Assembly (NCBI GenBank): GCA_020636215.1
Contig: JACJYG010000022.1
Span: forward strand, 1-28,028
DNA length: 28,028 nt
Direction: 5' to 3'
DNA from: Lewinellaceae bacterium
GTDB taxonomy: Bacteria; Bacteroidota; Bacteroidia; Chitinophagales; Saprospiraceae
The stretch's first letter is position 1; every line of letters begins with the position of its first letter. Positions 17,727 to 23,839 of the stretch are shown one piece after another. The notes beneath the pieces are model-generated. The model made no database searches. It saw only the letters and a program-made list of their open reading frames with translations, and had not been told where the DNA came from. A program made the translations under genes and the position numbers.

Positions 17727-17757
17727 AAAAAGCCCCGGCGGATGCCGAGGCTTTTTT
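17727..17757. terminator. Bidirectional terminator beside the left attachment site
   Basis: AAAAAGCC / GGCTTTTT outer stem, GGC / GCC inner stem, GGAT loop, with A-run on one side and T-run on the other. On the minus strand it lies 5 bp downstream of the att repeat, where the terminator of a tRNA gene would have been before integration. Confidence 0.75.
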
Positions 17758-17762
17758 TCTTC

Positions 17763-17777
17763 GTAGACCCACTAGGA
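17763..17777. other. attL core repeat
   Basis: GTAGACCCACTAGGA, identical to 28014-28028. Four bases inside it is a 7-bp inverted repeat TTGTAAG / CTTACAA (17781-17800) followed by another ATTACAA (17804-17810), possible integrase arm sites. Confidence 0.8.
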
Positions 17778-17847
17778 TTTTTGTAAGCGTTGACTTACAA
17801 CCAATTACAAAGGTTTGCCGATAAAAAGGAAAGCAGCCTACAAAAAA

Positions 17848-17868
17848 AAGCCCCCGCTCGGAGGGCTT
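17848..17868 (-). terminator. Rho-independent terminator
   Basis: AAGCCC / GGGCTT stem; the minus strand ends in an eight-U run. Last of three in tandem after the gene at 18033. Confidence 0.65.
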
Positions 17869-17925
17869 GAAGTGTGTACTCAGGTATGGATGCGGGGGGT
17901 GCCGAAAGATACAACTATCCAATGA

Positions 17926-17949
17926 AAAAGCCCCACCACAAGGCAGGGC
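17926..17949 (-). terminator. Rho-independent terminator
   Basis: GCCC...CC / GG...GGGC stem with a 2x2 internal loop, U-run on the minus strand. Confidence 0.5.
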
Positions 17950-17978
17950 CGAAAAAAAGCATTCAGGAAAAATCTTTA

Positions 17979-18004
17979 AAAAGCCCGGCCAGGATCTCCC
18001 GGCC
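17979..18004 (-). terminator. Rho-independent terminator
   Basis: On the minus strand GGCCGGG-AGAT-CCTGGCC (one G-U pair) is followed by GGGCTTTTT. It lies 28 bp past the stop of the gene at 18033. Confidence 0.6.
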
Positions 18005-18032
18005 AGGCCGAAAACCCTAAAATGAAAAGTTG

Positions 18033-18746
18033 TTATTCGTCGAAGCAGTGTTCCTGCTTGGGAAAACGGCCGAAAATTTCATAATCCGGGTAGTATTGAT
18101 GTGGTTTGAGGGGGACGTTCCGGTGATCTTTCTTCACCTTCAAAGCCCTGGCCAATAGGGGAAATTGGGTGTCGATCACGCCGGGGGTGATCATCGTCTT
18201 TAGATTGCCCGACAAATTCAAAAAGTTGACGAGGGTAACTTGTTGCTCCACAACCTCCAGCGCCTCAAATGCTTCTTCTGAATAACAAGTAAGCCTACTG
18301 CGCGCGGCAATCTGCTCTTTTTCCTCCTTGGTCACATTCAGCGCCCGGAATTGCTGCTTGGCTGCGCTCCAATATCGGGCAGGTTCTTGGCTGCGCTCTT
18401 CATTATAGGCTTGCCAGGCGGCAACAACTTCCTCCACTGGCTCCGGAACATAACCCAAGGCCTCATGCGCCTTCTCCGGCCGTATGTTGAAGCTGGCCTC
18501 CTGTTTATCGAGCCATATTTTGAAGGCGAGCTCCTGGGCCTTCAGCTTTTCGGCTTCGCTCCCGCTATAATCACGGATTTGAAGGAAGGGTTCCAGGTCT
18601 TCAGCCAGATCGGGCGGCCGGCCCAACAAATTTTCGAGGGACAGCCGGAAGGTTTCCAGGTTCCGGAAGATCCTTTCCCGCTTTTCCTGAAGCCTGGCAA
18701 TATCTCGCTCGGTAGCTTCCTCGTACAATTGAATTACGTGGTCCAT
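18033..18746 (-). CDS. Unrecognised 237-residue helical protein of the mobile element
   Basis: ATG 18746, stop at 18033. Highly charged and acidic, with a coiled-coil-like N-terminus (YEEATERDIARLQEKRERIF) and further helices through ~170 residues; a more compact C-terminus follows (VDT-like segment LKTMITPGVIDTQFPLLARA, then HQYYPDYEIFGRF). No signal peptide or membrane segment; no known motif. It is the last gene before the left end, separated from the replication gene by the origin-like region and a bidirectional terminator, so it is transcribed on its own. Its place at the distal end, where satellites and islands often carry cargo, makes it a candidate accessory gene. It could equally be a replication-control or interference protein. 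Confidence 0.8.
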   Translation of the reverse strand: MDHVIQLYEEATERDIARLQEKRERIFRNLETFRLSLENLLGRPPDLAEDLEPFLQIRDYSGSEAEKLKAQELAFKIWLDKQEASFNIRPEKAHEALGYVPEPVEEVVAAWQAYNEERSQEPARYWSAAKQQFRALNVTKEEKEQIAARSRLTCYSEEAFEALEVVEQQVTLVNFLNLSGNLKTMITPGVIDTQFPLLARALKVKKDHRNVPLKPHQYYPDYEIFGRFPKQEHCFDE

Positions 18747-18858
18747 ATTACAAAAATTTATAAATTGTTAAATAATTCCTGTCCTTGGGCTTCACTTTAG
18801 CGAAATTCGTAATACCAAAACCAATTTTTGACGTTTTTCCGTACCCACAATAAGAACC

Positions 18859-18896
18859 AAAAAGCCAGTGTTTTCAGGGGTTTTGAGGGCTTTTTT
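18859..18896. terminator. Bidirectional terminator upstream of the 18033-18746 gene
   Basis: AAAAAGCC / GGCTTTTT, 8-bp stem with a 22-nt loop. It would end leftward transcripts coming from the replication gene and its 3' region. Confidence 0.55.
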
Positions 18897-18999
18897 GCCG
18901 CTCAAGTTTTTTTGAACGCAGGTTGGTTCCGCCTGTGCCTGTCGGTTCAATCAATTGATCGGGCCGGGAATACCGGAAATATGCAGGGCATTCCCCGCT

Positions 19000-19394
19000 G
19001 CGCTGCCAGCTGGGCGCCCTGGTCGAGCTGCACCTGGTACGGTGTGCCGGCGCTGCCAGCTGTGCGCCCTGGTCGAGCTGCACCTGGTACGGTGTGCCGG
19101 CGCTGCCAGCTGTGCGCCCTGGTCGATCTGCACCTGGTGCAGCGTGCCGGCGCTGCCAGCTGGGCGCCCTGGTCGATCTGCACCTGGTGCAGCGTGCCGG
19201 CACTGCCAGCTGGGCGCCCTGGTCGATCTGCACCTGGTACGCTGTGCCGGCGCTGCCAGCTGGGCGCCCTGGTCGATCTGCACCTGGTACGGTGTGCCGG
19301 CACTGCCAGCTGGGCGCCCTTGTCACTCTACACCTGGTTCGGTGTGCCGGCACTGCCAGCTGGGTGCCCTGGTCGATCTGCACCTGGTACGGTG
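19000..19394. repeat. Array of eight 50-bp tandem repeats
   Basis: Units begin at 19000, 19050, 19100, 19150, 19200, 19250, 19300 and 19350 (last one ~45 bp), each opening GC(G/A)CTGCCAGCTG and containing CACCTGGT near base 32. Unit GC is about 72% in otherwise AT-rich surroundings. Copies differ by a few substitutions only, with no length change; unit 7 is the most diverged. The period is not a multiple of 3, so all frames stay open by composition. Palindromes GGGCGCCC and CCAGCTGG recur in the units. The array sits in the gap after the replication gene, next to the iterons, and may be part of the origin or a structured RNA. Confidence 0.92.
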
Positions 19395-19484
19395 GTGGAG
19401 GAGCAGGGGTTAAGTCCAACAAAACACCACGTGTGCATATTACTACTTTTAAAAACGTGAAATTTTGCATTTTGCCTTTTTTTT

Positions 19485-19679
19485 GTCAGGACGTCAGAAA
19501 CGGGGTTAATGCGTTGAAATTCAGTCCTTTAGTTTCCTGACAAGGCTGTAAGGACTTTGTCAGGTTGTCAGGAAGTTTGTCAGGACTTTGTCAGGACTTT
19601 GTCAGGACTTTGTCAGGAAATTATTTTATTGATTATCAGTTAGTTAATTAAAAAAAATCCTGTTTCCTGACAACCTGAC
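19485..19679. other. Probable replication origin (iterons and AT-rich tract)
   Basis: GTCAGG occurs at 19485, 19559, 19567, 19579, 19590, 19601 and 19612; the last four are spaced exactly 11 bp (unit GTCAGGACTTT). CCTGAC occurs at 19536, 19666 and 19674. The pair GTCAGGTTGTCAGG (19559-19572) is exactly mirrored at 19666-19679. Between the iterons and the mirrored pair lies a ~43-bp tract that is almost all A/T (19618-19660). It directly follows the stop codon of the Toprim-helicase gene. Iterons plus AT-rich unwinding region next to a rep gene is the standard layout of origins in plasmids and phage satellites. Confidence 0.75.
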
Positions 19680-19702
19680 AAGATTTTGGCTTGCACGAAA
19701 AT

Positions 19703-22051
19703 TCAATTTTTAAAATTAGCTCGCTCAAACACAAATGGGCGCCCGTTGAAGCGTTCCCACCTAATCCTCCGGTAGAAAGCATTTGCCTCCTTATCGTGGT
19801 CCTCGTACCATGCTGGGTAGTAGGTTTCGACGACTTTGTATTGGCCGTCCTCATCAGTGTACCGGTCAATTTTCAGGTATTCTTTTATTTGGTCGCTGAG
19901 GTTTCTCGCGTTCGTAATCCTGCCATTGAAGAATACTTTGTTGATCGCCGTAGGCGTCATGTATATTTTATCAGCCGAACAAGGCAAAGCCCCTCCCTTG
20001 TCTGGGATGGGCGCCATTTCCAGCTCGTCGAACATCTCGGATAATTGCGCTCGTAAATGCCGGATGTCCGCAGGTTCGTTAACGGCCACTGTTTCGCGGA
20101 AAAGATCGGTTTTATAGAGGTCTGGGTGAAACCACATCCTCCCTTCCTTGGGCGCCATAATTGGCCGATTGAAGAGGTAGTCCAGAAAGGCGGGAACCTC
20201 TGCTTCCATCTTGGCCAATAGCTCAGGATCCCGTTCATCCGGCACGGGGACTTGCAACATCCAAAACCGGTCGTCCTGCTCCGTCACATAGACCATTTTT
20301 TTGCGGTTGCTGTATAGTTGGAACTTCGTAAAAAAGTCAATGACGTACTGAGTCCTGCCCTTCGGGTTGATCGTTATTTGGTCGGCAGTACTCCAGCTTT
20401 TCAGCCGCTCCACGTCCTCCAGTTTGTCAATTAGAGTCTCTTCGCAGATCGCTAAAAGCTTGCCTGCAAAATGTTCGTTGTGGTCGTTTCGGAAGTCTGT
20501 GTTGCTGGCCGGGAAGGCATTATTGCCAAAAATCCTGAAGAGGAGTTTCGCAAAAGTGGATTTGCCGGTATTGTTCTCAGGAGAATAGAGAATTAAGACC
20601 GGCAGCATTTGCAGAGGATAGCGCAAAAGGATTGTAAGATAGTCTAGCCCCAATTCCCACATTTTATAAGCCGCCCCATCCCTTTGCACGTCCTGATCTC
20701 CAAAAATGTGTTTTATGAATTTTTGGATAGTATCGAACTTGCCCGCCGCTGGTTCGTGCGGGAGTGGGAAGTATAGGTTGTAAAAGGATCCTATCCTCCG
20801 CTCGTAGTTCTTGTGTGCCGGCGTAGAGCAAAAGCCTTGGAAGATGTTTTCCGCCGGGATTTTTTCAACAAACTTTTTGTCACGGGTGGTTAGTTGAAGA
20901 GTCCCTTTTTTCCGGTATCGCAAAACGGGAATAAAGTGGGTTTCATTTTCCCCAGCTTCATTTTTCCGGTTCTTCGGCTCGTTAACTAACTCATAGTAGT
21001 CATTGTCAATGAAAAAGACATTTTTGGTCCATCCTGGCGCTATTTGCTTGACTTCCCCTTCCTCCTCATCCCACTGGTAGAAGTCGCCATGAAAAACAAA
21101 CTTCCGGTCCTGGATCAATTTCGAGTGGAGCCTGTAGAACTGTTCGACGTCGTTTCTACCCAATCCAAAAAATTCCTGGAGTTTGGCGGTGCTGCTCGTT
21201 ATGTCAAATTTCTGGAAATAGCGATTATTCCGGCCGGAGGGCTTAAACATCTCCTCCATTACTTCCGGAAGGCATCCCCGCGCATCCGCTGCTGTCATCA
21301 AATCATCCAGCCCCTTGGGGTTGTCGAGTTGCTCTGCGTCAACCTGGTAGAAATAGAGTTTTAGCTTGTCGCCGCCGGGAATCTCCTGTGCCTTGGCTCT
21401 GATCTGCTTGGCGGCGCCGTAGAAACGGCCGGGCCGGTTCGTAATGTCTTCGCCGGCAGATAGTTCTTTCTCGCTGATATTCCTGGCGTCGGCATCCACG
21501 ACGAAAACCAGGCATTCAACCTGGTTCTCTTCGATGATCCGGACGATGTCGTGATGGAGGCCGCCGGTTTCTTTGTCCCGGTAGGTGGTGATCGACGTGA
21601 GGCCGACAGTGGGCGCCCCGTTCATGGTAGATACCCATGCCTTTTTCGCTCCCTCGGTCAGGAATAGTGTCTTGATAGGCTTTTCCTTCTCCCATAGGCG
21701 TAACAGCGCCACGACAAACGGCCGCACTGGCATTCCCTTGGGTGACCAATACTTGTTGTCGCCGCGAGGTTCTTTCAGCCGCTTTTGGTGCCAGATAACC
21801 GGTTTGGGGTTTTTGGCGTCGGTATACCCGACATATAGCCTGCCGTCGAGGTCGCAGTAATTGATCCGGACATTGCCTTCCTTGTCTTCCTCGAAAATCG
21901 GTATTTCGACCTGCTTGGACGCAGGTGGTTCTATCTCGGGATTGAGTACTGAGATGCGGTTGTTTTCTTCGGTGAGCTTCAGCGGGATAACAAAGCTATC
22001 CTCAAAAAAGGAATGGTTGCTATCTGTGGGATTTTCTCTTATCTTTGCCAT
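19703..22051 (-). CDS. Toprim primase-like / SF3 helicase replication protein
   Basis: 782 residues from ATG 22051 (MAKIRENPTDSN). A frame extended to 22090 would translate a terminator-like hairpin and is rejected. Residues ~125-260 look like a Toprim (DUF3854-type) fold: LFLTEGAKKAWV (Glu133) and LVFVVDADARN (Asp186, Asp188). Residues ~440-610 form an SF3-type helicase: Walker A SPENNTGKSTF (490-500), Walker B LLAICEET (532-539), and a motif-C-like Asn in KFQLYSNRKKM, followed by DDRFWMLQVPVP. The C-terminal ~180 residues may bind DNA (origin recognition). P4 alpha and related satellite proteins unite primase, helicase and origin binding in this way; an archaeo-eukaryotic primase domain is not visible here. 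The probable origin lies just downstream. Expression is likely controlled by the hairpin at 22066-22109. Confidence 0.9.
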   Translation of the reverse strand: MAKIRENPTDSNHSFFEDSFVIPLKLTEENNRISVLNPEIEPPASKQVEIPIFEEDKEGNVRINYCDLDGRLYVGYTDAKNPKPVIWHQKRLKEPRGDNKYWSPKGMPVRPFVVALLRLWEKEKPIKTLFLTEGAKKAWVSTMNGAPTVGLTSITTYRDKETGGLHHDIVRIIEENQVECLVFVVDADARNISEKELSAGEDITNRPGRFYGAAKQIRAKAQEIPGGDKLKLYFYQVDAEQLDNPKGLDDLMTAADARGCLPEVMEEMFKPSGRNNRYFQKFDITSSTAKLQEFFGLGRNDVEQFYRLHSKLIQDRKFVFHGDFYQWDEEEGEVKQIAPGWTKNVFFIDNDYYELVNEPKNRKNEAGENETHFIPVLRYRKKGTLQLTTRDKKFVEKIPAENIFQGFCSTPAHKNYERRIGSFYNLYFPLPHEPAAGKFDTIQKFIKHIFGDQDVQRDGAAYKMWELGLDYLTILLRYPLQMLPVLILYSPENNTGKSTFAKLLFRIFGNNAFPASNTDFRNDHNEHFAGKLLAICEETLIDKLEDVERLKSWSTADQITINPKGRTQYVIDFFTKFQLYSNRKKMVYVTEQDDRFWMLQVPVPDERDPELLAKMEAEVPAFLDYLFNRPIMAPKEGRMWFHPDLYKTDLFRETVAVNEPADIRHLRAQLSEMFDELEMAPIPDKGGALPCSADKIYMTPTAINKVFFNGRITNARNLSDQIKEYLKIDRYTDEDGQYKVVETYYPAWYEDHDKEANAFYRRIRWERFNGRPFVFERANFKN

Positions 22052-22065
22052 GCTTAATGATTGAC

Positions 22066-22109
22066 AAAAAAGCCCGCCATCGGTTCCCACCTGCCAGCGG
22101 GCTTTTTTT
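22066..22109. terminator. Terminator-like hairpin in the leader of the replication gene (candidate attenuator)
   Basis: AAAAGCCCGC / GCGGGCTTTT form a perfect stem with A- and U-runs on both sides and a ~19-nt loop. Its base ends only 14 bp before the ATG at 22051, leaving no room for a promoter between. Leftward transcription into the replication gene must therefore pass through it. It also works as a terminator in the plus direction. Confidence 0.7.
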
Positions 22110-22141
22110 ATGGATGAATTGAGAATTTAAGATTGCGTTTG

Positions 22142-22178
22142 AAAAAAATGGGCCGCCGCCGATCATCGCAGCGGCCCA
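22142..22178 (-). terminator. Rho-independent terminator of the ribbon-helix-helix gene
   Basis: TGGGCCGC / GCGGCCCA stem followed on the minus strand by a seven-U run. A second hairpin GCCCCAC-CGTT-GTGGGGC (22193-22210) lies between it and the stop codon. Confidence 0.75.
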
Positions 22179-22232
22179 GAACGCCAGAACGCGCCCCACC
22201 GTTGTGGGGCCTCCAAAAACAAAAACAATGAA

Positions 22233-22436
22233 TTATTGAAATGAAATCCGCTCCTTGTTCTTGCCGGCTTGTCTGAATTGAGCGTTCATAATCTCAAATT
22301 TGATCGCGTCATTATGGGCCAACGCGTTCATGATGAGGTCCGTCAGGGTGACGTTTTGCCGCTTCGCAATTTCGTCGAGCGCATTTTTGGTTTCTTCGGA
22401 CACGCGCAACGTGATGAACTTGTCTTTAGTACTCAT
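22233..22436 (-). CDS. Ribbon-helix-helix DNA-binding regulator
   Basis: 67 residues, ATG 22436. KFITLRVSEETKNALDEIAK followed by VTLTDLIMNALAHND matches the Arc/MetJ/CopG ribbon-helix-helix fold: a short strand (residues 6-11) whose side chains read the DNA, then two helices (15-26 and 31-42). The C-terminal ~20 residues are an extension rich in Asn, Gln and Lys. It acts as a dimer of dimers on repeated or inverted half-sites. It is a single-gene transcript bounded by terminators (22517-22539 upstream, 22142-22178 downstream). The inverted repeat 51-77 bp upstream of its start is the obvious candidate operator for self-regulation; similar TTACGT sites lie before two other element transcripts. 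It is a likely copy-number or lysogeny-type repressor, as inference. Confidence 0.85.
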   Translation of the reverse strand: MSTKDKFITLRVSEETKNALDEIAKRQNVTLTDLIMNALAHNDAIKFEIMNAQFRQAGKNKERISFQ

Positions 22437-22486
22437 GTTTTTTTTTCAAAGATATTGGCAGGCCGGGCGAAAAGAAAGGACAGCAC

Positions 22487-22513
22487 GTAACACGTGAAAA
22501 ATCAACGTGTTAC
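22487..22513. promoter_or_regulatory. Operator-like inverted repeat upstream of the regulator gene
   Basis: GTAACACGT (22487-22495) and ACGTGTTAC (22505-22513) are a perfect 9-bp inverted repeat with a 9-nt spacer, so half-sites are about two helical turns apart. It lies 51 bp before the ATG at 22436. Confidence 0.6.
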
Positions 22514-22516
22514 ATG

Positions 22517-22539
22517 AAAAAGCAGGGGCCGAAGCCCCC
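22517..22539 (-). terminator. Rho-independent terminator of the small-gene operon
   Basis: On the minus strand GGGGC-TTCG-GCCCC (stable UUCG tetraloop) is followed by TGC and five U. It lies 5 bp past the stop of the gene at 22544. Confidence 0.75.
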
Positions 22540-22543
22540 GCCG

Positions 22544-22792
22544 TCAATCCTTCCCAACTGAAAATGCCAGCTCCTCAGCTGCCACCTCCAGGCCGATGAC
22601 CGCGTCCTGAATCCTGCCCTCCCGGATATCTTTCAGTGCATCAATTACATGGTAGTAAGCGTCGCCGGATCTGGCCAGCTCTTTCCCGGCCTTCCGCAGC
22701 CGCTCTGCCAGCTCGTTGTAGTCCTCCAGGGCGATGTGCCGGTAGGAGTATTGGCCGGGCCGGGTGATCGAATTGAAAATGTACTTGTTCAT
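22544..22792 (-). CDS. Small helical protein A of the element (82 residues)
   Basis: ATG 22792 lies 2 nt after the stop of the preceding gene (TGAAGATG), so translation is coupled; a TTG at 22798 is less likely. Sequence MNKYIFNSITRPGQYSYRHI, then a helical part with LEDYNELAERLRKAGKELA and a C-terminal AVIGLEVAAEELAFSVGKD. The segment EDYNELAERLRK resembles EEFNEVVERFRK in the gene just upstream, suggesting paralogues. No known family or catalytic motif is recognised. It is the last gene of the operon. Confidence 0.75.
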   Translation of the reverse strand: MNKYIFNSITRPGQYSYRHIALEDYNELAERLRKAGKELARSGDAYYHVIDALKDIREGRIQDAVIGLEVAAEELAFSVGKD

Positions 22793-22794
22793 CT

Positions 22795-23067
22795 TCAAAT
22801 TTTTTCAAGTTCAACAAGCAGTTCCTCCGCCAAAGTATAGGCCGCTTCGTGTTGATCGTCGGCTATGGCCTGGAGAATCCCCGTAAGGCCATCTCTTGCG
22901 CCCGCTTTCATCTTCCGGAACCGCTCCACCACCTCATTGAATTCCTCAATAGGAATGTCCAGGCCGTCCGGTTGGCCCTTCGCGCTTTCCAGTATGAAGG
23001 CCAGCGCCGCCAAATGCTTTTCCATCAGTTCGGCGAACTCGTCTAAGGATACTAATTGACTTTTCAT
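22795..23067 (-). CDS. Small helical protein B of the element (90 residues)
   Basis: ATG 23067 overlaps the upstream stop by 4 bp (ATGA). The product MKSQLVSLDEFAELMEKHLA... is all-helical and acidic, with PIEEFNEVVERFRKMKAG in the middle and LAEELLVELEKI at the end. It shares the E(D/E)(Y/F)NE(L/V)xER(L/F)RK pattern with the 82-residue product downstream. No known family; probably a small cytoplasmic helical bundle, perhaps forming a complex with its neighbour. Confidence 0.75.
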   Translation of the reverse strand: MKSQLVSLDEFAELMEKHLAALAFILESAKGQPDGLDIPIEEFNEVVERFRKMKAGARDGLTGILQAIADDQHEAAYTLAEELLVELEKI

Positions 23068-23279
23068 CTTTCCAGGTTTTGTGCCAGGAGATCCAGGATC
23101 TCCCCGAAATGAAAATTTAGGTCTTCGAAATGCCGCCGATCATCTGCATATTCGGCCTCGTTGACCAGGTAGGCCATGAATGCTTTGGCGGCGAGAACCA
23201 AACGATAGTTCGGCGGGTAGCCGGTGGGGGGTATAGCATCGGCTGTGGCCTCCCGGCCGGTTGTCTTCTTGTGATCCAT
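23064..23279 (-). CDS. Small protein C of the element (71 residues)
   Basis: ATG 23279 (MDHKKTTGREATADAIPPTG); an in-frame GTG or ATG further up, at 23327, would add 16 residues without coding character. The N-terminal 25 residues are polar and probably disordered; the rest is helical (YRLVLAAKAFMAYLVNEAEY, then a helix with FGEILDLLAQNLER). Its stop overlaps the next ATG by 4 bp. The 114-bp leader upstream holds a perfect hairpin GGCCCG / CGGGCC (23339-23359) and a near-palindrome at 23364-23377, so this gene may head its own transcript. Function unknown. Confidence 0.7.
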   Translation of the reverse strand: MDHKKTTGREATADAIPPTGYPPNYRLVLAAKAFMAYLVNEAEYADDRRHFEDLNFHFGEILDLLAQNLER

Positions 23280-23363
23280 AATTGATATTGGTTTTGAAAA
23301 GCAGGGAGGGCGCCACTGCTCGCCCATCCCCGCAGGTTGGCCCGTGTGTGTTCCGGGCCGGTG

Positions 23364-23377
23364 GTGTTACGTAATAC
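23364..23377. promoter_or_regulatory. Near-palindromic TTACGTAA site
   Basis: GTGTTACGTAATAC, a 14-bp palindrome with one mismatched pair, lies between the 75-residue and 71-residue genes. It shares GTGTTAC with the operator-like repeat at 22505-22513. Confidence 0.4.
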
Positions 23378-23393
23378 TCTTGTTAATCGAAGT

Positions 23394-23621
23394 TCAACGG
23401 GTCGTAAATGTCCTTTTGCTGTGGGTATCGCCGGGCCTCAAACTGGCCTCCAGCTTCTCCGCCAGGCGGTCCAGGTGGTAAATGGATTCGCCCTTTGCCG
23501 CAAAGGCTTCGATCTCATCCAGCAGGGAATTCAGCAGCGTAATGGCTTCGGCCCGGTTCAGATCCAGGTTGACCGACCGTTTCCGATCGCCGGGATTGAT
23601 AAAGCGGCGTTGTGGTTTCAT
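23394..23621 (-). CDS. Small protein D of the element (75 residues)
   Basis: ATG 23621 overlaps the upstream stop by 4 bp (ATGA). The product starts MKPQRRFINPGDRKRSVNLD (basic), then has two helices (AEAITLLNSLLDEIEAFAAK and SIYHLDRLAEKLEASL) and a basic tail. The basic ends and helical centre would suit a nucleic-acid or protein adaptor, but no family is recognised. It is followed by a 114-bp gap. Confidence 0.7.
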   Translation of the reverse strand: MKPQRRFINPGDRKRSVNLDLNRAEAITLLNSLLDEIEAFAAKGESIYHLDRLAEKLEASLRPGDTHSKRTFTTR

Positions 23622-23839
23622 CGCTTCGGCGGTTTGTGGGTTTTCCGAAATTCGCGCTGCTTATTCACCGCTTCTATCAAATCCGGCAGGGTCATCCGGT
23701 TGACGAAGCCCGGCGTCCGGTGGACAATATAGCCGTCCTCGAAGCCTATCGTTTCTCCCGGCTCAAGGCGCCGGTATTGCTTTATGTGGTTGATGTACTC
23801 GTTGAAATATTTCTTCGTTGCGTTCATGACTTCGGTCAT
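23618..23839 (-). CDS. Small protein E of the element (73 residues)
   Basis: ATG 23839 overlaps the stop of the membrane-protein gene by 4 bp; its own stop overlaps the next ATG by 4 bp. MTEVMNATKKYFNEYINHIK, then a short beta-like part (GETIGFEDGYIVHRTPGFV) and a basic C-terminus (KQREFRKTHKPPKR). No family recognised. The tight coupling places it in the same operon and probably the same function as the membrane protein. Confidence 0.7.
   Translation of the reverse strand: MTEVMNATKKYFNEYINHIKQYRRLEPGETIGFEDGYIVHRTPGFVNRMTLPDLIEAVNKQREFRKTHKPPKR

Noticed and set aside
19000..19394. CRISPR array
   Set aside because: Units are directly tandem with no spacers between them, and no cas gene is present.
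18874..19540. Long overlapping open frames on both strands through the 50-bp array
   Set aside because: The repeat has no stop codon in any frame, and a 50-bp unit shifts frame each copy, so openness is compositional. No start context or flanking coding character.
22052..22090. Longer start for the replication protein at 22090
   Set aside because: The extra 13 codons are encoded by a terminator-like hairpin; MAKIRE at 22051 has a clean start.
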